Notes under the pieces: model-generated
Database searches by the model: none
Seen by the model: the letters and a program-made list of their open reading frames with translations, nothing else
What the model was told of the DNA's origin: nothing
Shown: piece by piece, positions 32,501-42,984 of the stretch
Position numbering within the stretch: the stretch's first letter is position 1
How the letters are laid out: each line of letters begins with the position of its first letter
DNA from: Mytilisepta virgata
Taxonomy: Eukaryota; Mollusca; Bivalvia; Mytilida; Mytilidae
Reading direction: 5' to 3'
Length of the DNA stretch: 64,000 nt
NCBI GenBank assembly: GCA_028015205.1
Contig: CM051517.1
Location: 55,117,455 to 55,181,454, forward strand
Position numbers and translations under genes: made by a program

Positions 32501-35494
32501 TTGTTTGAAATTAAAATTGTTTAAAAATGAATTCTTTAGAAAAATGTCATGGTGTCTATCCATATCGGATCCTTTATGTACATTTTGATGTAACGAAGAT
32601 CCTTTGTGATCAAGTAAAGGATCCTTACAGTAAAAACCAGGTATTTTGACCTGAGCGTCCACTGAAAACTGTATTATATATATATGTTTAATTTGGTTAA
32701 AAATAAATGTGATTAGCTGGTTGAACAAGTAAATAATAGAGGTATGTAACTGCATTTTTTTTTCTGTTCAGCTATTAAAGAAAAGGAGTAATTCTTGACA
32801 AAAGAATAGAAACTATTTGCAAATTGTAAAAAAATAAAAACAGTTTGTTGCATTTTGAGCTCATAAAATTGTTTGGAAATTGTGTTAGGCTTTGTCGTTT
32901 CACTGGATAAAAAGTTTTTTAAAAATCTGAATGGTAATTGTTTGAAAAACAGACAAAGTTTAATAATCAGTGGCAACAGTCCTCTACGATCAATGGCACT
33001 GGATCCTTTGTGCTTCTTGACCTTGCATAGCTTATCAGTCAGACATTCAATAAACCAATTTGGTACAAATGATTTTCCCAGAATAACTGAAATTCACTCT
33101 GATCGTATATGTATAAAGAGTCTTTTTTATAAGATGAATGTCTGACTGCAGTAAAGTAAATTTTCAAGAATCGCACAGGATCCAGTGCTATCAATCTTAA
33201 ATATCTGTTACCACCTGTTATATAATATTTTATCCGTTTTCAAAAATATAACGATTCAGATTTCGATATTAATTAAACAACGATAAATGCTAACAAAATT
33301 CCATACTTGTATGAGCTAAAAAGCAGAACAAATTCGTAGAAGATGTAGCTAGTCACCTATATTCTTTACTTGTTCTGCCAGCTATTCACAGTTATCTATA
33401 ACCCAATTAAATATATATAAAATACAGTTTGCAGTGGATTCTCTGCTCAAAGTGCCTGGATTTTACTGCAAGAATCTTGTTCACGAAGGTCTACGTCACA
33501 TCAAAAAGTTTGTAAAGTATCCATTATGAATAGACACCATGAATTTCCAGTTTGGTTTACAAAAGTAGCATAACTTATAGGTGCAAAGTTGCAATTTGAT
33601 AGTTGTATTAATTCTACTTGGTGTATTCTTTTATTATGTCCAATGTATCCTTTTTAGGCTACATGTAAGTGAGCTGTTGACATCACTTTGCTTCTGATGT
33701 CCATACATCCATGATCATGTTAACACAAATATCTTATCAAACTATTCTATATATTACTAATTACAGAAAAAATATTTTATGGTGCTCGTCTGAAATTTGT
33801 TGGCATTGGTCAGTTTGTCCTTGAATGGTCACTATTAATAAAAGAAAATTCAGTAGTAAAAAATTTAAAAGTTTTCCCCACAAAATCACTGGACAAATTG
33901 GAACCAAACTTTGTTTGAATTGAAAATGAGTGGCCCTTTTTCAAAATTGTGTCAAACAAATTTGGTTCTATGGCTACCATTTTTGTGAAAACATTTCATC
34001 CACCGAAGCTTCTTGGCATATTGTAACCAAACTTTGTTGGTACCCTTTAATTATTGGGAAATATGTTTTAATAAATGATCGTGGGAGCTCTGGTTTATTA
34101 AGGTAAGCTTAGGATGGAATTATTACCAAGTTCATTTATGGAATTTGTTAGGATTTAAGATTTTTTCAATGAAAAGAATTTTAAGAAATTCAGTATTCAT
34201 TTCAAATGAAATTTTTTGTATTATATTCATTAAATTGAAAATAAAAGCATTTTAAGAATATTAAGTCATGATAAGTTGCCTGCTTTCTCCAATAAAAAGG
34301 TAAAACGAAATATATTCCCACCTGCCAATCTTATTTTAGCCTTGAGGCAAACAGACAGCATTTTTTTGGCCTCATTTTATAACTATCAAGATTGAGGTTA
34401 ATTTTGAAGATGATTGAAAAAAATCTTGAATATACTGCTTGAATATACAAATGAAGACGGGTTGAATATAAAATATATGACAAAGGGATCATATTGTCTC
34501 CCCATCAAAAACAAAATAAAACGAAACACAAGACAAAAACCTTCCATTTCAATTTTACAGAACTACCAAAGAAATCCATGGCTTGTTCATTTGGGTGTGA
34601 AACTTTTAGCAAATGATGAAGCTGCAACATCTTTAATAGCATACAATCCTTTTGAAGGGAAGGACCCTCCAAAGTGAGTATTAATTTATGGCCATACAGT
34701 GCATCAAATTCAATTGGTATTTTGTGATACATTTTATTAGTACCACTGGGTCTATGTCACTGCTGGTGGACTGTAAGTCCCCTAGGGCATTATCAGCCCA
34801 GTAGCCAGAATTTTTGTCCTGGCATGATTCATTACTTAAATACCTTTAAATTTCCTGTTCAAAATTTTGACAAAAATTTACCAAAAATTTCTAAGGCTCT
34901 TCCTTTTGATGCAGAGGTAACCCTTAGCTGAGTTTGGATTCCTGTCTGTTTTAATTGTTTACGGATTTGATAGTTGTGCTTATTAATTCATGATTATATA
35001 TTTAACCGGATTTCAAACATTTTGATCTGGAGCACTGCTGATGAGTTGTCAGTCAACAAAATGGCCATACAGTGCATCAAATTCAATCGGTATTTTTTGA
35101 TACATTTTATTATTCATATGTATAAATCTTGTATGGCAGTCAAATTTAGGTGTAAGATATTTCAAGTCATGATACATAAAAAAGGGGAAAATATTTCTTG
35201 CCTTTATTGTTATTTGTTTGTTTTTTTTTCATTGAATTACATACTTGGTCATTTTCAGTTTTTTTTTTATTTAATTACATAATTATATATTTTCTAACTT
35301 GTAGATATATTAGAGCAGAACATTATAGGTACAAATTTACAAAAATCAATGGTAAAGATGCTAAAGGAGGAAAATGGTGGAAAAGAACCAAAATTGGAAA
35401 TTATTTGCCTGCCATATCTCTGGATTCTGTCAAGGATTTCATGAAACAAATGGATTATACATTGCCTAGAATCAGAAAAATGAGGAAGCATTAG
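20349..35494 (+). CDS. lmf1: lipase maturation factor 1 (11 exons, complete)
   Basis: Joining 20349..20553, 23063..23372, 26424..26434, 27382..27530, 27905..27970, 28388..28555, 30325..30505, 31077..31230, 32311..32491, 34561..34673 and 35305..35494 gives 1,728 nt, 575 residues plus TAG. All ten introns are GT-AG and phases agree. The protein has family blocks in order: WLTRIFMLRYLGFIYFVAFL (first membrane segment), HQNKQLIGSNGLLP, GFGWESQLLETGFLAIFLCP, GFRWLIFRIMLGAGLIKIRG, CWRDLTCMNYHYETQP, RFETLSNHF-like HKFETLSNHFVELIAPF, SGNLSFLNWLTIIPSLACFD, NTYGAFGSVTKERTEV, CLISPYHYRLDWLMWF, and a C-terminal EHYRYKF...GKWWKR. LMF1 is a multipass ER protein needed for folding of dimeric lipases. The length is close to human LMF1 (567 aa). 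Confidence 0.95.
20655..21215. mobile_element. foldback MITE in lmf1 intron 1
   Basis: About 70-bp arms are inverted: left has CCAATCTGATTAAAATACAG and GTCAACGCTATGCTACAAGG (20667..20718); right has the complement (CCTTGTAGTGTAGCGTTGAC, CTGTATTTTAATCAGATTGG, 21147..21202). The middle is not coding. Exact ends and target duplication were not determined. Confidence 0.65.
21520..21830 (+). repeat. two units of the ~190-bp AACCAGACTTGGCAG family
   Basis: Two tandem units carry GGAACCAATCTTGGCAGAA and CAACCAGACTTGGCAGAACT followed by GTCAGATGACCTGGACTGTC. They are the same family as 11690..12690 and 61590..63005. Confidence 0.7.
22063..22425 (+). mobile_element. tRNA-derived SINE with 13-bp target-site duplication
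   Basis: A tRNA-like head contains an A box in GGTGGTCTCGTGGTAGCATG and a B box GGTTCGATCC (22119..22128). A body of about 220 bp follows, then a 3' domain with TTGCCACTGGACGTTAAAC, which I recognise as a conserved tail shared by metazoan SINEs, then an ATCC-rich end. CTTTTATTCTTTG flanks it exactly on both sides (22050..22062 and 22426..22438). The perfect duplication indicates a fairly recent LINE-mediated insertion, within lmf1 intron 1. Confidence 0.9.
23063..23372 (+). CDS. lmf1: lmf1 exon 2
   Basis: Starts after TTTTTCAG and completes a split Phe codon. It encodes FVAFLVSLHQNKQLIGSNGL through NIGSTW with two further hydrophobic segments (VAYSGLFLSAILILNGGA, FIMIALWILYHSIVNIG). Ends in phase 2 (TG of a Trp codon) at GTAAGA. 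Confidence 0.93.
23795..24065. repeat. dispersed repeat with GACCCAAAAAAA blocks
   Basis: Two adjacent pieces (CGACCGACCCAAAAAAATCG at 23800; CTACCTACCTAGGCCACAAT to GCGCCCGACCC near 24050). The second is the complement of 26220..26360 and also related to 61060..61145 (GGGTCGGGTT-GGCAAACT). Non-coding; lies in lmf1 intron 2. Confidence 0.55.
24828..26060. mobile_element. 1.23-kb Harbinger-like non-autonomous element
   Basis: Terminal inverted repeats read GGGAACGACCATTTGATATT (24828..) and, from the other end, GGGGACGACCATTTGATATT. They are flanked by TTA on both sides (24825..24827, 26061..26063). Directly inside sit a run of 19 G (24849..24867) and a run of 19 C (26021..26039). Both subterminal regions carry GAAAATAAATAACTC-like repeats. 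No transposase frame. It lies in lmf1 intron 2. Confidence 0.7.
26220..26360 (+). repeat. dispersed repeat fragment (GGGTCGGGTTAGTGCAAAC family)
   Basis: Shares CTACCTACC, GGGTCGGGTTAGTGCAAACT and GTGTGGCCCTACCCA with the complement of 23985..24055 and with 61075..61140. Confidence 0.55.
26424..26434 (+). CDS. lmf1: lmf1 exon 3, an 11-nt microexon
   Basis: GTATGGATTTG lies between an acceptor (TTCATTTTAG) and a strong donor (GTAAGT). It joins phase 2 to phase 1, completing Trp172 and encoding Tyr-Gly-Phe and the first base of Gly176. This supplies the W-Y-G-F-G-W-E-S sequence conserved in LMF proteins. Skipping it would shift the frame and lose that motif. Confidence 0.88.
26975..26999 (+). 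repeat. (AC)n microsatellite
   Basis: Twenty-five bases of alternating A and C in lmf1 intron 3. Open frames rich in Thr-His or Cys-Val across it are artefacts. Confidence 0.95.
27382..27530 (+). CDS. lmf1: lmf1 exon 4
   Basis: Encodes the rest of Gly176 and WESQLLETGFLAIFLCPVWN through GFRWLIFRIMLGA, one of the most conserved parts of the family. Acceptor TTTCAG, donor GTAAAG, ends in phase 0. Confidence 0.95.
27905..27970 (+). CDS. lmf1: lmf1 exon 5
   Basis: Twenty-two codons, GLIKIRGDQCWRDLTCMNYH plus YE. Phase 0 at both ends. Acceptor TTTTGTAG; donor GTTATT, which is weak. Confidence 0.93.
28388..28555 (+). CDS. lmf1: lmf1 exon 6
   Basis: Fifty-six codons from TQPVPNPMSYYMHQSPEVFH to GGAIQIFFQ, including the FETLSNHF motif and a hydrophobic segment VELIAPFLLFLPRPI. 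Donor is GTTTGT. Confidence 0.95.
29212..29905 (+). mobile_element. hairpin-headed tandem element in lmf1 intron 6
   Basis: Head TTTTTGTCGAGTCTGCGACT-TTTGTCGTGG is of the type seen, inverted, at 60976. After a GGCGGCGC stretch come three units of ~180-230 bp (about 29320, 29520, 29755), each with AAAGTTT-TTAAA, CTTTCTTAAACC, GGATTTTTACCAAACTTGGA and TTCATGATCAA. Confidence 0.65.
30325..30505 (+). CDS. lmf1: lmf1 exon 7
   Basis: VVLIISGNLSFLNWLTIIPS then LACFDDASYSWMFGNKKN and a less conserved charged loop. Ends in phase 1 at GTAAGA. Confidence 0.95.
31077..31230 (+). CDS. lmf1: lmf1 exon 8
   Basis: GSYIRRVFNMSLAGLIVYLS (membrane segment), then PVVQNLLSQRQAMNTSFDPL and NTYGAFG. Ends in phase 2 at GTACGT. 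Confidence 0.93.
32311..32491 (+). CDS. lmf1: lmf1 exon 9
   Basis: VTKERTEVIFEGTSGDPYSS, then DEYEFKCKPGNITRPPCLIS and PYHYRLDWLMWFSAFQ. This is the lumenal C-terminal domain core with conserved Cys residues. Phase 0 at the end, donor GTAAAT. Confidence 0.95.
32535..33545. mobile_element. diverged ~1-kb foldback element in lmf1 intron 9
   Basis: The outer arms (about 32535..32680 and 33410..33545) are inverted copies: TCATGGTGTCTATCCATAT and AAAACCAGGTATTTTGAC on the left; ATGAATAGACACCATGAA and GTGCCTGGATTTTACTG on the right. An inner pair CAATGGCACTGGATCC / GGATCCAGTGCTATCAAT lies at about 32990 and 33180. Non-coding. Confidence 0.6.
34561..34673 (+). CDS. lmf1: lmf1 exon 10
   Basis: NYQRNPWLVHLGVKLLANDE, then TSLIAYNPFEGKDPP. 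Acceptor AATTTTACAG, donor GTGAGT, ends in phase 2. Confidence 0.93.
35305..35494 (+). CDS. lmf1: lmf1 exon 11 and stop
   Basis: KYIRAEHYRYKFTKINGKDA, GGKWWKRTKIGNYLPAISLD, ending IRKMRKH-TAG. The basic C-terminal tail could act in ER retention, by inference. No AATAAA is evident just downstream; an ATTAAA-like hexamer occurs near 35525. Confidence 0.95.
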
Positions 35495-35567
35495 AGTTTG
35501 TAGGGCCTTGGAATTTTTTTAAAAATTAAATTGCCCACGGGAAAGTTGTATTAAAATTTTACTTCCC

Positions 35568-37650
35568 CGTTTTTATACGACCGCAAAATTTTTGCAGTCG
35601 TATATTGGTATGACGTTGGTGTTGTCGTCGTCGGCGTCGTCGTCATCAGCATCGTCGTCCGAAGACATTTGGTTTTCGCACTATAACTTTAGTATAAGTT
35701 AATAGAAATCTATGAAATTTAAACACAAGGTTTATGACCACAAAAGGAAGGTTGGGATTGATTTTGGGAGTTTTGGTCCCAACAGTTTAAGAATCAGGGG
35801 TCAAAAAAGGGCCCAATCAGCATTTTTCTTTGTTTTCACACAATAACTCTAGTATAAGTAAATAGAAATCTATGAAATTTTAACACAAGGTTTATGACCA
35901 CAAAAGGAAGGTTGGGATTGTTTTTGGGAGTTTTGGTCCCAACAGTTTAGGAATTAGGGGCTAAAAAAGGGCCCAAATAAGCATTTTTCTTGGTTTTTGC
36001 ACAATAACTTTAGTATAAGTAAATAGAAATCTATAAAATTTAAACACAAGGTTTATGACCACAAAAGGAAGGTTGGGATTGATTTTTGGAGTTTTGGTCC
36101 CAACAGTTTAGGAATTAGGGGCCAAAAGGGTCCAAAATTAAACTTTGTTTGATTTCATCGAAAATTGAACTATTGGGGTTCTTTGATATGCCGAATCTAA
36201 CCGTGCATTTAGATTCGTAATTTTTGGTCCCGTTTTCAAATTGGTCTACATTAAGGTCTAAAGGGTCCAAAATTAAACTTAGTTTGATTTTAACAAAAAT
36301 TGAATTCTTAGGGTTCTTTGATATGCTGAATCTAAACATGTACTTAGTTTTTTTATTATGGGCCCAGTTTTCAAGTTGGTCCAAATCGGGGTCCAAAATT
36401 AAAGCTGAAAAAGGGGTAAATTATTTTTTTTTTTGGGGGGGTGCAATTCTCCACAGCATATTGTATTGCACAAGAAGCAAAAAATTGAATATAAATTCAA
36501 ATCATATGACCAATTCAAAGTTCTTTATTTCAGATATTCTGTGTCAGAAACCTATTATGTGTCAAATATTTGAAGAAATTTTCAATTGCACAGTATTGTG
36601 CAATAGCAAGAAATCTTCAATAGCAAGAAATTGATATGTGTGCCCTGTTATCAAAACTTTATTATTAACAAATTCCATTGGAAATTTGCCAATAACTCTA
36701 GTTTAATGAACTTCATTGGAAATTTGCCAATATAAAATGTGCTGATGAAGCTTTTTTGTTTATCTCATCTAAACTGCTTTTAAATTATGTATATTTAAAA
36801 TTTGCCATCCATGACTATGATGTCATTTTCTATTTTAATATGTTATGGTGTATTTAAATGGGCTGTTATGGTTGCAAAGTATAAAGAAATGGGGGGGGGG
36901 GGGGTTGAAAACAAAATTTAGGGGGGGGAATGAGAAATTGGGGAGGGGGTAATTTTTTTCTCATTTCATATTTCATAAATTAAAAAGAAAATTTCAAATT
37001 TTTTTTAGCAAAAAAGGGGGGGTTACAATAAATTTTATTGTTTTTTGTTTTTTTTGGGGGAGGGGGTGGGGTCAATGTGCAACTTCATAGTGTATTGCAC
37101 AAAAGCTAAAAAAAGGGGTAAGTTATTATTTTTTTCGGGGGGGGGGGGGGGGGCAATTCTCCACAGCATATTGTATTGCACAAGAAGCAAAAAATTGAAT
37201 ATAAATTGAAATCATATGACCAATTCTAAGTTCTTTGATTTCAGTTATTCTGTGTCAGAAACCTGTTATGTGTCAAATAATTGAAGAAATTTTCAATTGC
37301 ACAGTATAACACAATAGCAAGAAATCTTCAATTGCACACTATTGTGCAATAGCAAGAAATTGATATGTGTGCCCAATTTTAAATTTTAAATTGGTTATTT
37401 CTGATTTATATATAAAAACAAATAATACTGATATGGTTTGAATAGGTAAATTAAAAATTTTTAAGTTCTTAGACAACATTTATTCTGTGTCAGAAACCTA
37501 TGCTGTGTCAAATATTTATTCACAATCCAAATATTTATTCACAATCCAAATTCAGTATTGTATCAAGCTTGAATGTTGTGTTCATAATTGGCCCAACTAT
37601 TCAGGGTTCGACATCTGCGGTCGTATCTAGCTGCGCCCAGCGGAGCATTT
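35568..37650 (+). mobile_element. hairpin-headed element with (GTC)n and ~160-bp tandem units
   Basis: The head TATACGACCGCAAAATTTTT-GCAGTCGTATA is a clear palindrome. A (GTCGTC)n tract follows (35618..35660), then three ~160-bp units with AATAGAAATCTATGAAATTT, GGTTTATGACCACAAAAGG and TTTTGGTCCCAACAG (35672..36130), and two ~130-bp units (TTCTTTGATATGCTGAATCT). The likely end is near 37645 (GGTTCGACATCTGCGGTCGT ... AGCTGCGCCCAGCGGAGCAT), which I recognise as the usual tail of this mussel family. It begins 75 bp after the lmf1 stop codon. Confidence 0.65.
36405..37385 (+). repeat. direct duplication (two ~245-bp copies)
   Basis: 36405..36650 and 37110..37375 share GCAATTCTCCACAGCATATT, CACAAGAAGCAAAAAATTGA and AGCAAGAAATTGATATGTGT. 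Both are preceded by T- and G-runs, including G17 at 37137..37153. The intervening DNA is G-rich. Confidence 0.75.
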
Positions 37651-38829
37651 TATTAATTTCTTTTAAAAGTTTGCAAAACATCATTACCGTTATCATCAAC
37701 TACTTTCCGTTTCTTTGATTCAGAAACGAAATATTTGTGCAAGCTCATGCCTGGGGCCTAATTTATTAAACATTTATCGTTGTCAAAGATCGAAACTTTT
37801 CATTTTGGTTTACTGGTAATACTTGATTACCGCTGAACGCAATGGAAAACACAAGGTAACTTTTTGGGAACCAGTTTCTAAAATATAGATTCGTCCAATC
37901 ACTGACTTCATCAAACAATAAAACAATGCACTGGAACGTACCATGTACTGGTGATTTATTTGCCTGACGGGAAACTGGTACTTGCGTTTTTACTTTCCCG
38001 ACAATTTTTTTTACTTGCCCCTCGAAATGGGAAAGGGGAATTCCGAAGCCCTGTTTTTGTGTTTTATTTGGTTTATTGGATTGAACTTAGTCATTTTTTT
38101 TTAATTGAAAGAAAAATTTATGAATTAACAAAGTTATGAAACATGTCTTGTTATCCTTCCTTATTTTGCTCATTAATTAATATTTTGTCTTCTATAAAGA
38201 ATTTTAATAAATATATATAGCAAATGACTGTCTATAAAGTCCAATTCATGAATAAAGTATGTAAAATGAACCTCTATATAAATGGCACTTTTTTATGGTC
38301 CCTTGAATGCCCCTTTTAGACAGGTTTGACTATATTTTTATTTGATAGGTAAGGATTTCCAGTCTTCCTGCCAAAAGTCAGTGATTCTAACAGGTTACTT
38401 CTATTTCTTCTGTCATTAAAAACGGGCTCCTCTACATCCAAAATGTTGATGAAAGTAGCATAAGACAAAACTTAAATTGAGTTTTACTTTTTAATGTGGT
38501 TAATGTATGCTTTGTCAGATTTAGAAATATTTGTTTTAACTTTATTATATTGTTCAAATGTTTGGAAGACATTAGCAGATACTTTAGTAAGACATTTATG
38601 CAGCTTTATTCAGGAAACCATATTAATGAAGGGAATCAGGTTACAGCAAAAATATAGTTATCTCCACAGAAGTCTTAGACACTCTTGTGAATTTTGAAAA
38701 TCCTGTTTACTTTGTAGTAAGTCTTGTTTTTTATGCATTCCTGTTTTACAAATAAAAGCTATTCATCAAATAATTCTCTTTTATTCAGATTGTTCTTCAC
38801 AAATATTTTTCTAGACTTGTGTTCTGGAA
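37651..38829. other. intergenic DNA, nothing recognised
   Basis: AT-rich, with short non-homologous open frames only. Confidence 0.4.
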
Positions 38830-39745
38830 ATTTTGGTGCTCTTAAAACAAAAATAAAGGGCTTTGCTTTGCGCAGCATGATATGACTGCAACATGACTCG
38901 TAAAGAATTATGATATATATTACACAGAAATATCACAAAAACCAGATGAAAAACCCCAAAAAAATTAGAAATCCAGCTACGTTGCTTTTTTGCTACTTTA
39001 ACCACCTATATCTCGATAATATATAGGAAAAATCTGTTGGCATGCAACTGAAATCAAGAATTAAAAGAAAAAAATGTCCATTGCATTTGGTTGAAAAATA
39101 AAATTCTAACTTGGCCCTTGTATCTCAGAAACAATAAAAGATAAAAAATTTTGTTAACATAATAATGAAAACATTATCAAGGTGAATTGAAAGAAAAAAT
39201 CCCCATAAGAATTGGATTAGAAGTAAAAAAAATCCATATCAAGCCACATTGCCTGTGGTCATTTTAACCCTTACATCTAAAAAACTGTAAAAGATAGAAG
39301 AAATCTATTGAAGTATTACTGGAAGCAGTCATCAAGATGAGTAAAAAGAAAAATTCCCCATTAAAATTGAAAAAATAAAATTTTTAGGTGTCCTGCAAAA
39401 TGGCTAATTATGGCCCTTTTTAATTCCTTTCATCCCTGCAACGACATAAGTCGCACAAAAATGCCTGGAGTAACTTTTATTGCATTTCTCATAACAAACC
39501 GTTTAGAAAAGTAAAAATTGGATAAGGAAAAAAGTCTAGAAAATTAAGGCGCGTCGCTTTTTCTGCCCCTGTTATATCTCTAAAACTGTAAGAGATAGTG
39601 AAAAGTTTTTCCATTTTCACAAAGGAGCGTACACGGACGACGACGCGGACATTTGTTGTCCTACGATGACGAGGGGCTCGTGTCATATACGAATCCTTTC
39701 ATAAACAGATAAAACGCCCACAAATATTTGCTGTCGTATAAAAAT
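38830..39745 (-). mobile_element. tandem-repeat element, minus orientation
   Basis: Read on the minus strand it begins TTTTTATACGACAGCAAATA at about 39745, has a GTCGTCGTCC stretch near 39640, then about six ~120-bp units marked by TATCTC-GAAAC-GTAAAAGATA and CATTGCATTTGG-like blocks down to about 38830. It resembles the head of the 35568 element but its units differ. Confidence 0.55.
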
Positions 39746-40199
39746 TCTAATAAAGTTATACTCAAGAATGCACTATGGCCATTGTCTCTTTTTTTACTCA
39801 TACCAAAATTTTATGGACCCATTAATAATATTGCTATTAACATGCACCTTTAAAGGCAAGTAGATCAAGTAATTCTCATAAAACTTAATTGAAACTAAAA
39901 AAAAACTGCAGTATATTGTATGGTAAACTTGTTTTATTGTTTTACCGGAGTAATTTTGTTAGTTTTTGTATTAAAGCATAGTCTTATGGCTTGGTAACAA
40001 ATAGAGATAGAAATCTTGTTAACAATTTTTTGAGACTTTGGTCGTTATTCAGAGTTCCATATGGTATCACTGGGTGGCGTTGATAACAGCCACCATTAAT
40101 TTGTATGTGATCCGTTATTACTTTTTACATTGAGAAAAAAAAGGTGTTTATGGAAATACACCAAATCTTTGATACATTTTGTTATGTGCATATTTTGTG
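39746..40199. other. intergenic DNA, nothing recognised
   Basis: AT-rich; no gene, repeat edge or RNA gene seen. Confidence 0.4.
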
Positions 40200-41490
40200 A
40201 AGTGTTAATCAAAAGGGACAAATATACCTAAGGAGCAATAAAAAACGCAATCCATTGGACAGACAAACCCGGAAGACAAATGAACAACCACAAGCACAAC
40301 AAATAAACACAGAAAACTAAAAAACAATGAACAACAAGAACTCCTATAAAAACCAGGACTGAACCCAGGTACCCCGGAAGGGTAAGCAGGGTAAGCTCCG
40401 TATACGGCACCCATCGTGAAGTTCAACAAAGTCAATCCGGTGGAGGCACATGAAATGTTACGACAGTGGGAACAGTTCCAACATCACCTTAGATATTGGA
40501 ACACTGTAATGGTCAATTAATTCGTGATGACATCAACTTACCCCTGATAAAACCCTGGTTAAGAAGCTTTTGTGACAGCATTAATCCTCTTTGTCGAAAG
40601 TCAGGGTAACTCACGCATGCCCTTGAAAATCGGATAAGCTGTCAAACGTAGACGCCATATGCAGGCGATGCTGGTATATTGTTACTGAAGAAGGGAAAAT
40701 TAACAATATGAAAGTTGAAGTCATCATGTTTGTCAAAGCTTTGTCTTCAAATTTCCATCATAGTCTATTTCAAGAAACAAATCCAAATATGAAGCGGACT
40801 TTGGTGTATCTGTAGTATCCTTAATTTCAAGCTCATTGGGATAGATAAGATGTAGAAAGTCAAACTTTGGCGGAAAAATAACATTAATAGAAATTATATG
40901 TATCAAATGTTATATTTTTTCTACGTTTTTTTTTAAAGAAACTTTGTTTGCTCTGAACCAACTTAACCAATATAATAAAATATTGTGTTAAGACCTTGGC
41001 ATTTAATAAAACGTAGATATAATATCAAACAAACGTACGGTTTTTAAACTTTCTAATATACTTGTACTTATATTGGACAAAAAAAAAAACGAGAAAAAAG
41101 TTAGATAATTTGTTATTTTTTCTCATTGTCTCAGAAAATTTGTTTGTACTCTATAACCGTAGCTAGTGGTTGTAAGTTTTGTGTAATTAATTAAACTGAC
41201 AAGAAAAACACACAAAAGAAGAAGTTGAGATTGTCTAATTATGACTGTGAGCAAAACCGGATATGGAGAAAGCACAAAAACGCAAGTATATAACTGGAAA
41301 AAAAACATCCAGAGATTACAACATGGTCCTCAACGGTAGAAAACACACCATTTCGCAAGCCCTGATATCATGTCTGAATATCAATAAAATAACTAAAAAG
41401 TGAACCAAGACAAAGACATTCATGACCACACTTTCCAGATTAGGACAGGGTGTGCGGGGTTAAACCAGTTTCGTGAAGATCCAACCCTAC
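40200..41490 (-). mobile_element. RT-bearing dispersed repeat, copy 3 (inverted)
   Basis: The minus strand matches 7020..8300 nearly end to end: the GGACAGGGTGTGCGGGGTTA block (41440), GTTGAGATTGTCTAATTATG (41223), AAGACCTTGGCATTTAATAA (40991), the RT C-terminal coding block at 40850..40440 and the tail CCGGAAGGGTAAGCAGG (40373). Frameshifts interrupt the coding part. Confidence 0.75.
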
Positions 41491-41675
41491 CAAACGTAGA
41501 CGCCACATGCGGCGATGCTGGTATATTGCTACTCAAAAGGGGAAAATTAATACGAAAGTTGAAGTCATCACGTTTGTCAGAAAGTTGTGTTTTCAAATGT
41601 CCATCAAATTTGTACTGAGTTTTGCAAAATAAGATATTTCCTTGTTTGAAACCTTTAATTTTTAAGTTGCCCATA
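41490..41675 (-). pseudogene. second RT C-terminal fragment abutting copy 3
   Basis: Minus strand 41640..41500 reads KFDGHLKTQLSDKRDDFNFR-INFPLLSSNIPASPHVAST, the same RT tail as at 7.6 kb. It begins where copy 3's upstream repeat block ends, so two RT tails lie head-to-tail on the minus strand. Confidence 0.6.
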
Positions 41676-42250
41676 TAAAAGGTGATGAACTTTTTGTTTT
41701 TGTATGGTTTTGTAAATATCTTATTCTTTAGTTGTGAAATTGTTCGACTGTTTTCTCAGAAATGATGATTCCAAACGTATTTGAAGGTGAAGCTCCTTGC
41801 CAAGAAGTGCATTTTAGTAATGGATTTTTTTTAAATGGCTGCTGTTGGCATGTAAACAGGACGGATTTCTTTTAAATGAAATGCTCACCATTCCACTTTG
41901 CTCTTGGAAACAACACAAAAAATTCCCAAAACTGAAATTCATTCAATCTATGAAATTTCGTGCAAACATGGAGGTGCTGTTTGGTCTATAAATTTTCAAA
42001 TAGGTATTGGCCATTAAGCAAAATAAAAACTGAGATTCATAAAACTTCATGTGAAGATTAGGCACCAATCACCCGTTTCACAATAAATTGTATGATTACA
42101 ATACTCTTTCGTCAGTACATAAGGAGTATGGTGTCACGCACAGAGTGTGGGTATCTTGCAAATTGGCTTACATTTAAATAAAAAATACCCACTAAAATAA
42201 CGACCGAATAAATTACCAACCTAAAACTAGTTGAGTAAATGATAATGAAA
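41676..42250. other. intergenic DNA, nothing recognised
   Basis: AT-rich; no supported feature. Confidence 0.4.
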
Positions 42251-42347
42251 TGAACAAGAGGCTCTCAAGAGCCTGAATCGATCACCTGTTATATTTTGTG
42301 TAGATCTTGCATCAATGATTATTTTTGCTATTTAATGTATACCGTTA

Positions 42348-42961
42348 CAAAATAACAATCCAAAGATACTAATATTAGATATAGTAAATTTATAATATGC
42401 TGTATACGACGCATTTCAAGGAGTTACCTCTCATCAGTAGCATTAAAACCGAAACATTTGGAAGACCACAAACCAAACTTATATTAAACAAGAAGCACTC
42501 AACCAAAAATACCGAAATAGGGAGCCAAATTTCAGCTAAGGAGATCTACCATGTGCAATACAAGGAATGAACCCTTAGTATTTCTATTATTTTTGAACTT
42601 TGCTAAAAACTGGTAATTTCTGTAACAAATCAATGAATAATCATGTCAGACAAGTCTGACGACTGGGTTGGCGAATACCCTCGGGGACCTAGGGTCCACC
42701 AGCAGAGGCATCATCCCAGGAGTTTCAAAATAACAATCCAAAGATACTAATATTAGATATAGTAAATTTATAATATGCTGTATACGACGCATTTCAAGGA
42801 GTTACCTCTCATTAGCAGCATTAAAACCGAAACATTTGGAAGACCACAAACCAAACTTATATTAAACAAGAAGCACTCAACCAAAAATACCGAAATAGGA
42901 AGCCAAATTTCAGCAAAGGAGATCTACCATGTGCAATACAAGGAATGAACCCTTAGTATTT
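42348..42961 (+). repeat. 236-bp direct duplication, ~98% identical
   Basis: 42348..42583 and 42726..42961 differ at only a few bases (TCATCAGTAGC / TCATTAGCAGC; AGCTAAGG / AGCAAAGG). The spacing is 378 bp. The similarity points to a recent duplication within the element. Confidence 0.85.
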
Positions 42962-42984
42962 TCTCCTTAATATTGACCTGTACA

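Noticed and set aside
35198..35494. A 98-residue protein starting at 35198
   Set aside because: Its first part is intron 10 read-through; only 35305..35494 is the last lmf1 exon.
35568..39745. A single 4.2-kb DNA transposon with terminal inverted repeats (TTTTTATACGAC ends)
   Set aside because: The array units beside the two ends differ and a recognisable tail of the first element occurs near 37645, so two inverted neighbours with similar heads explain it better.
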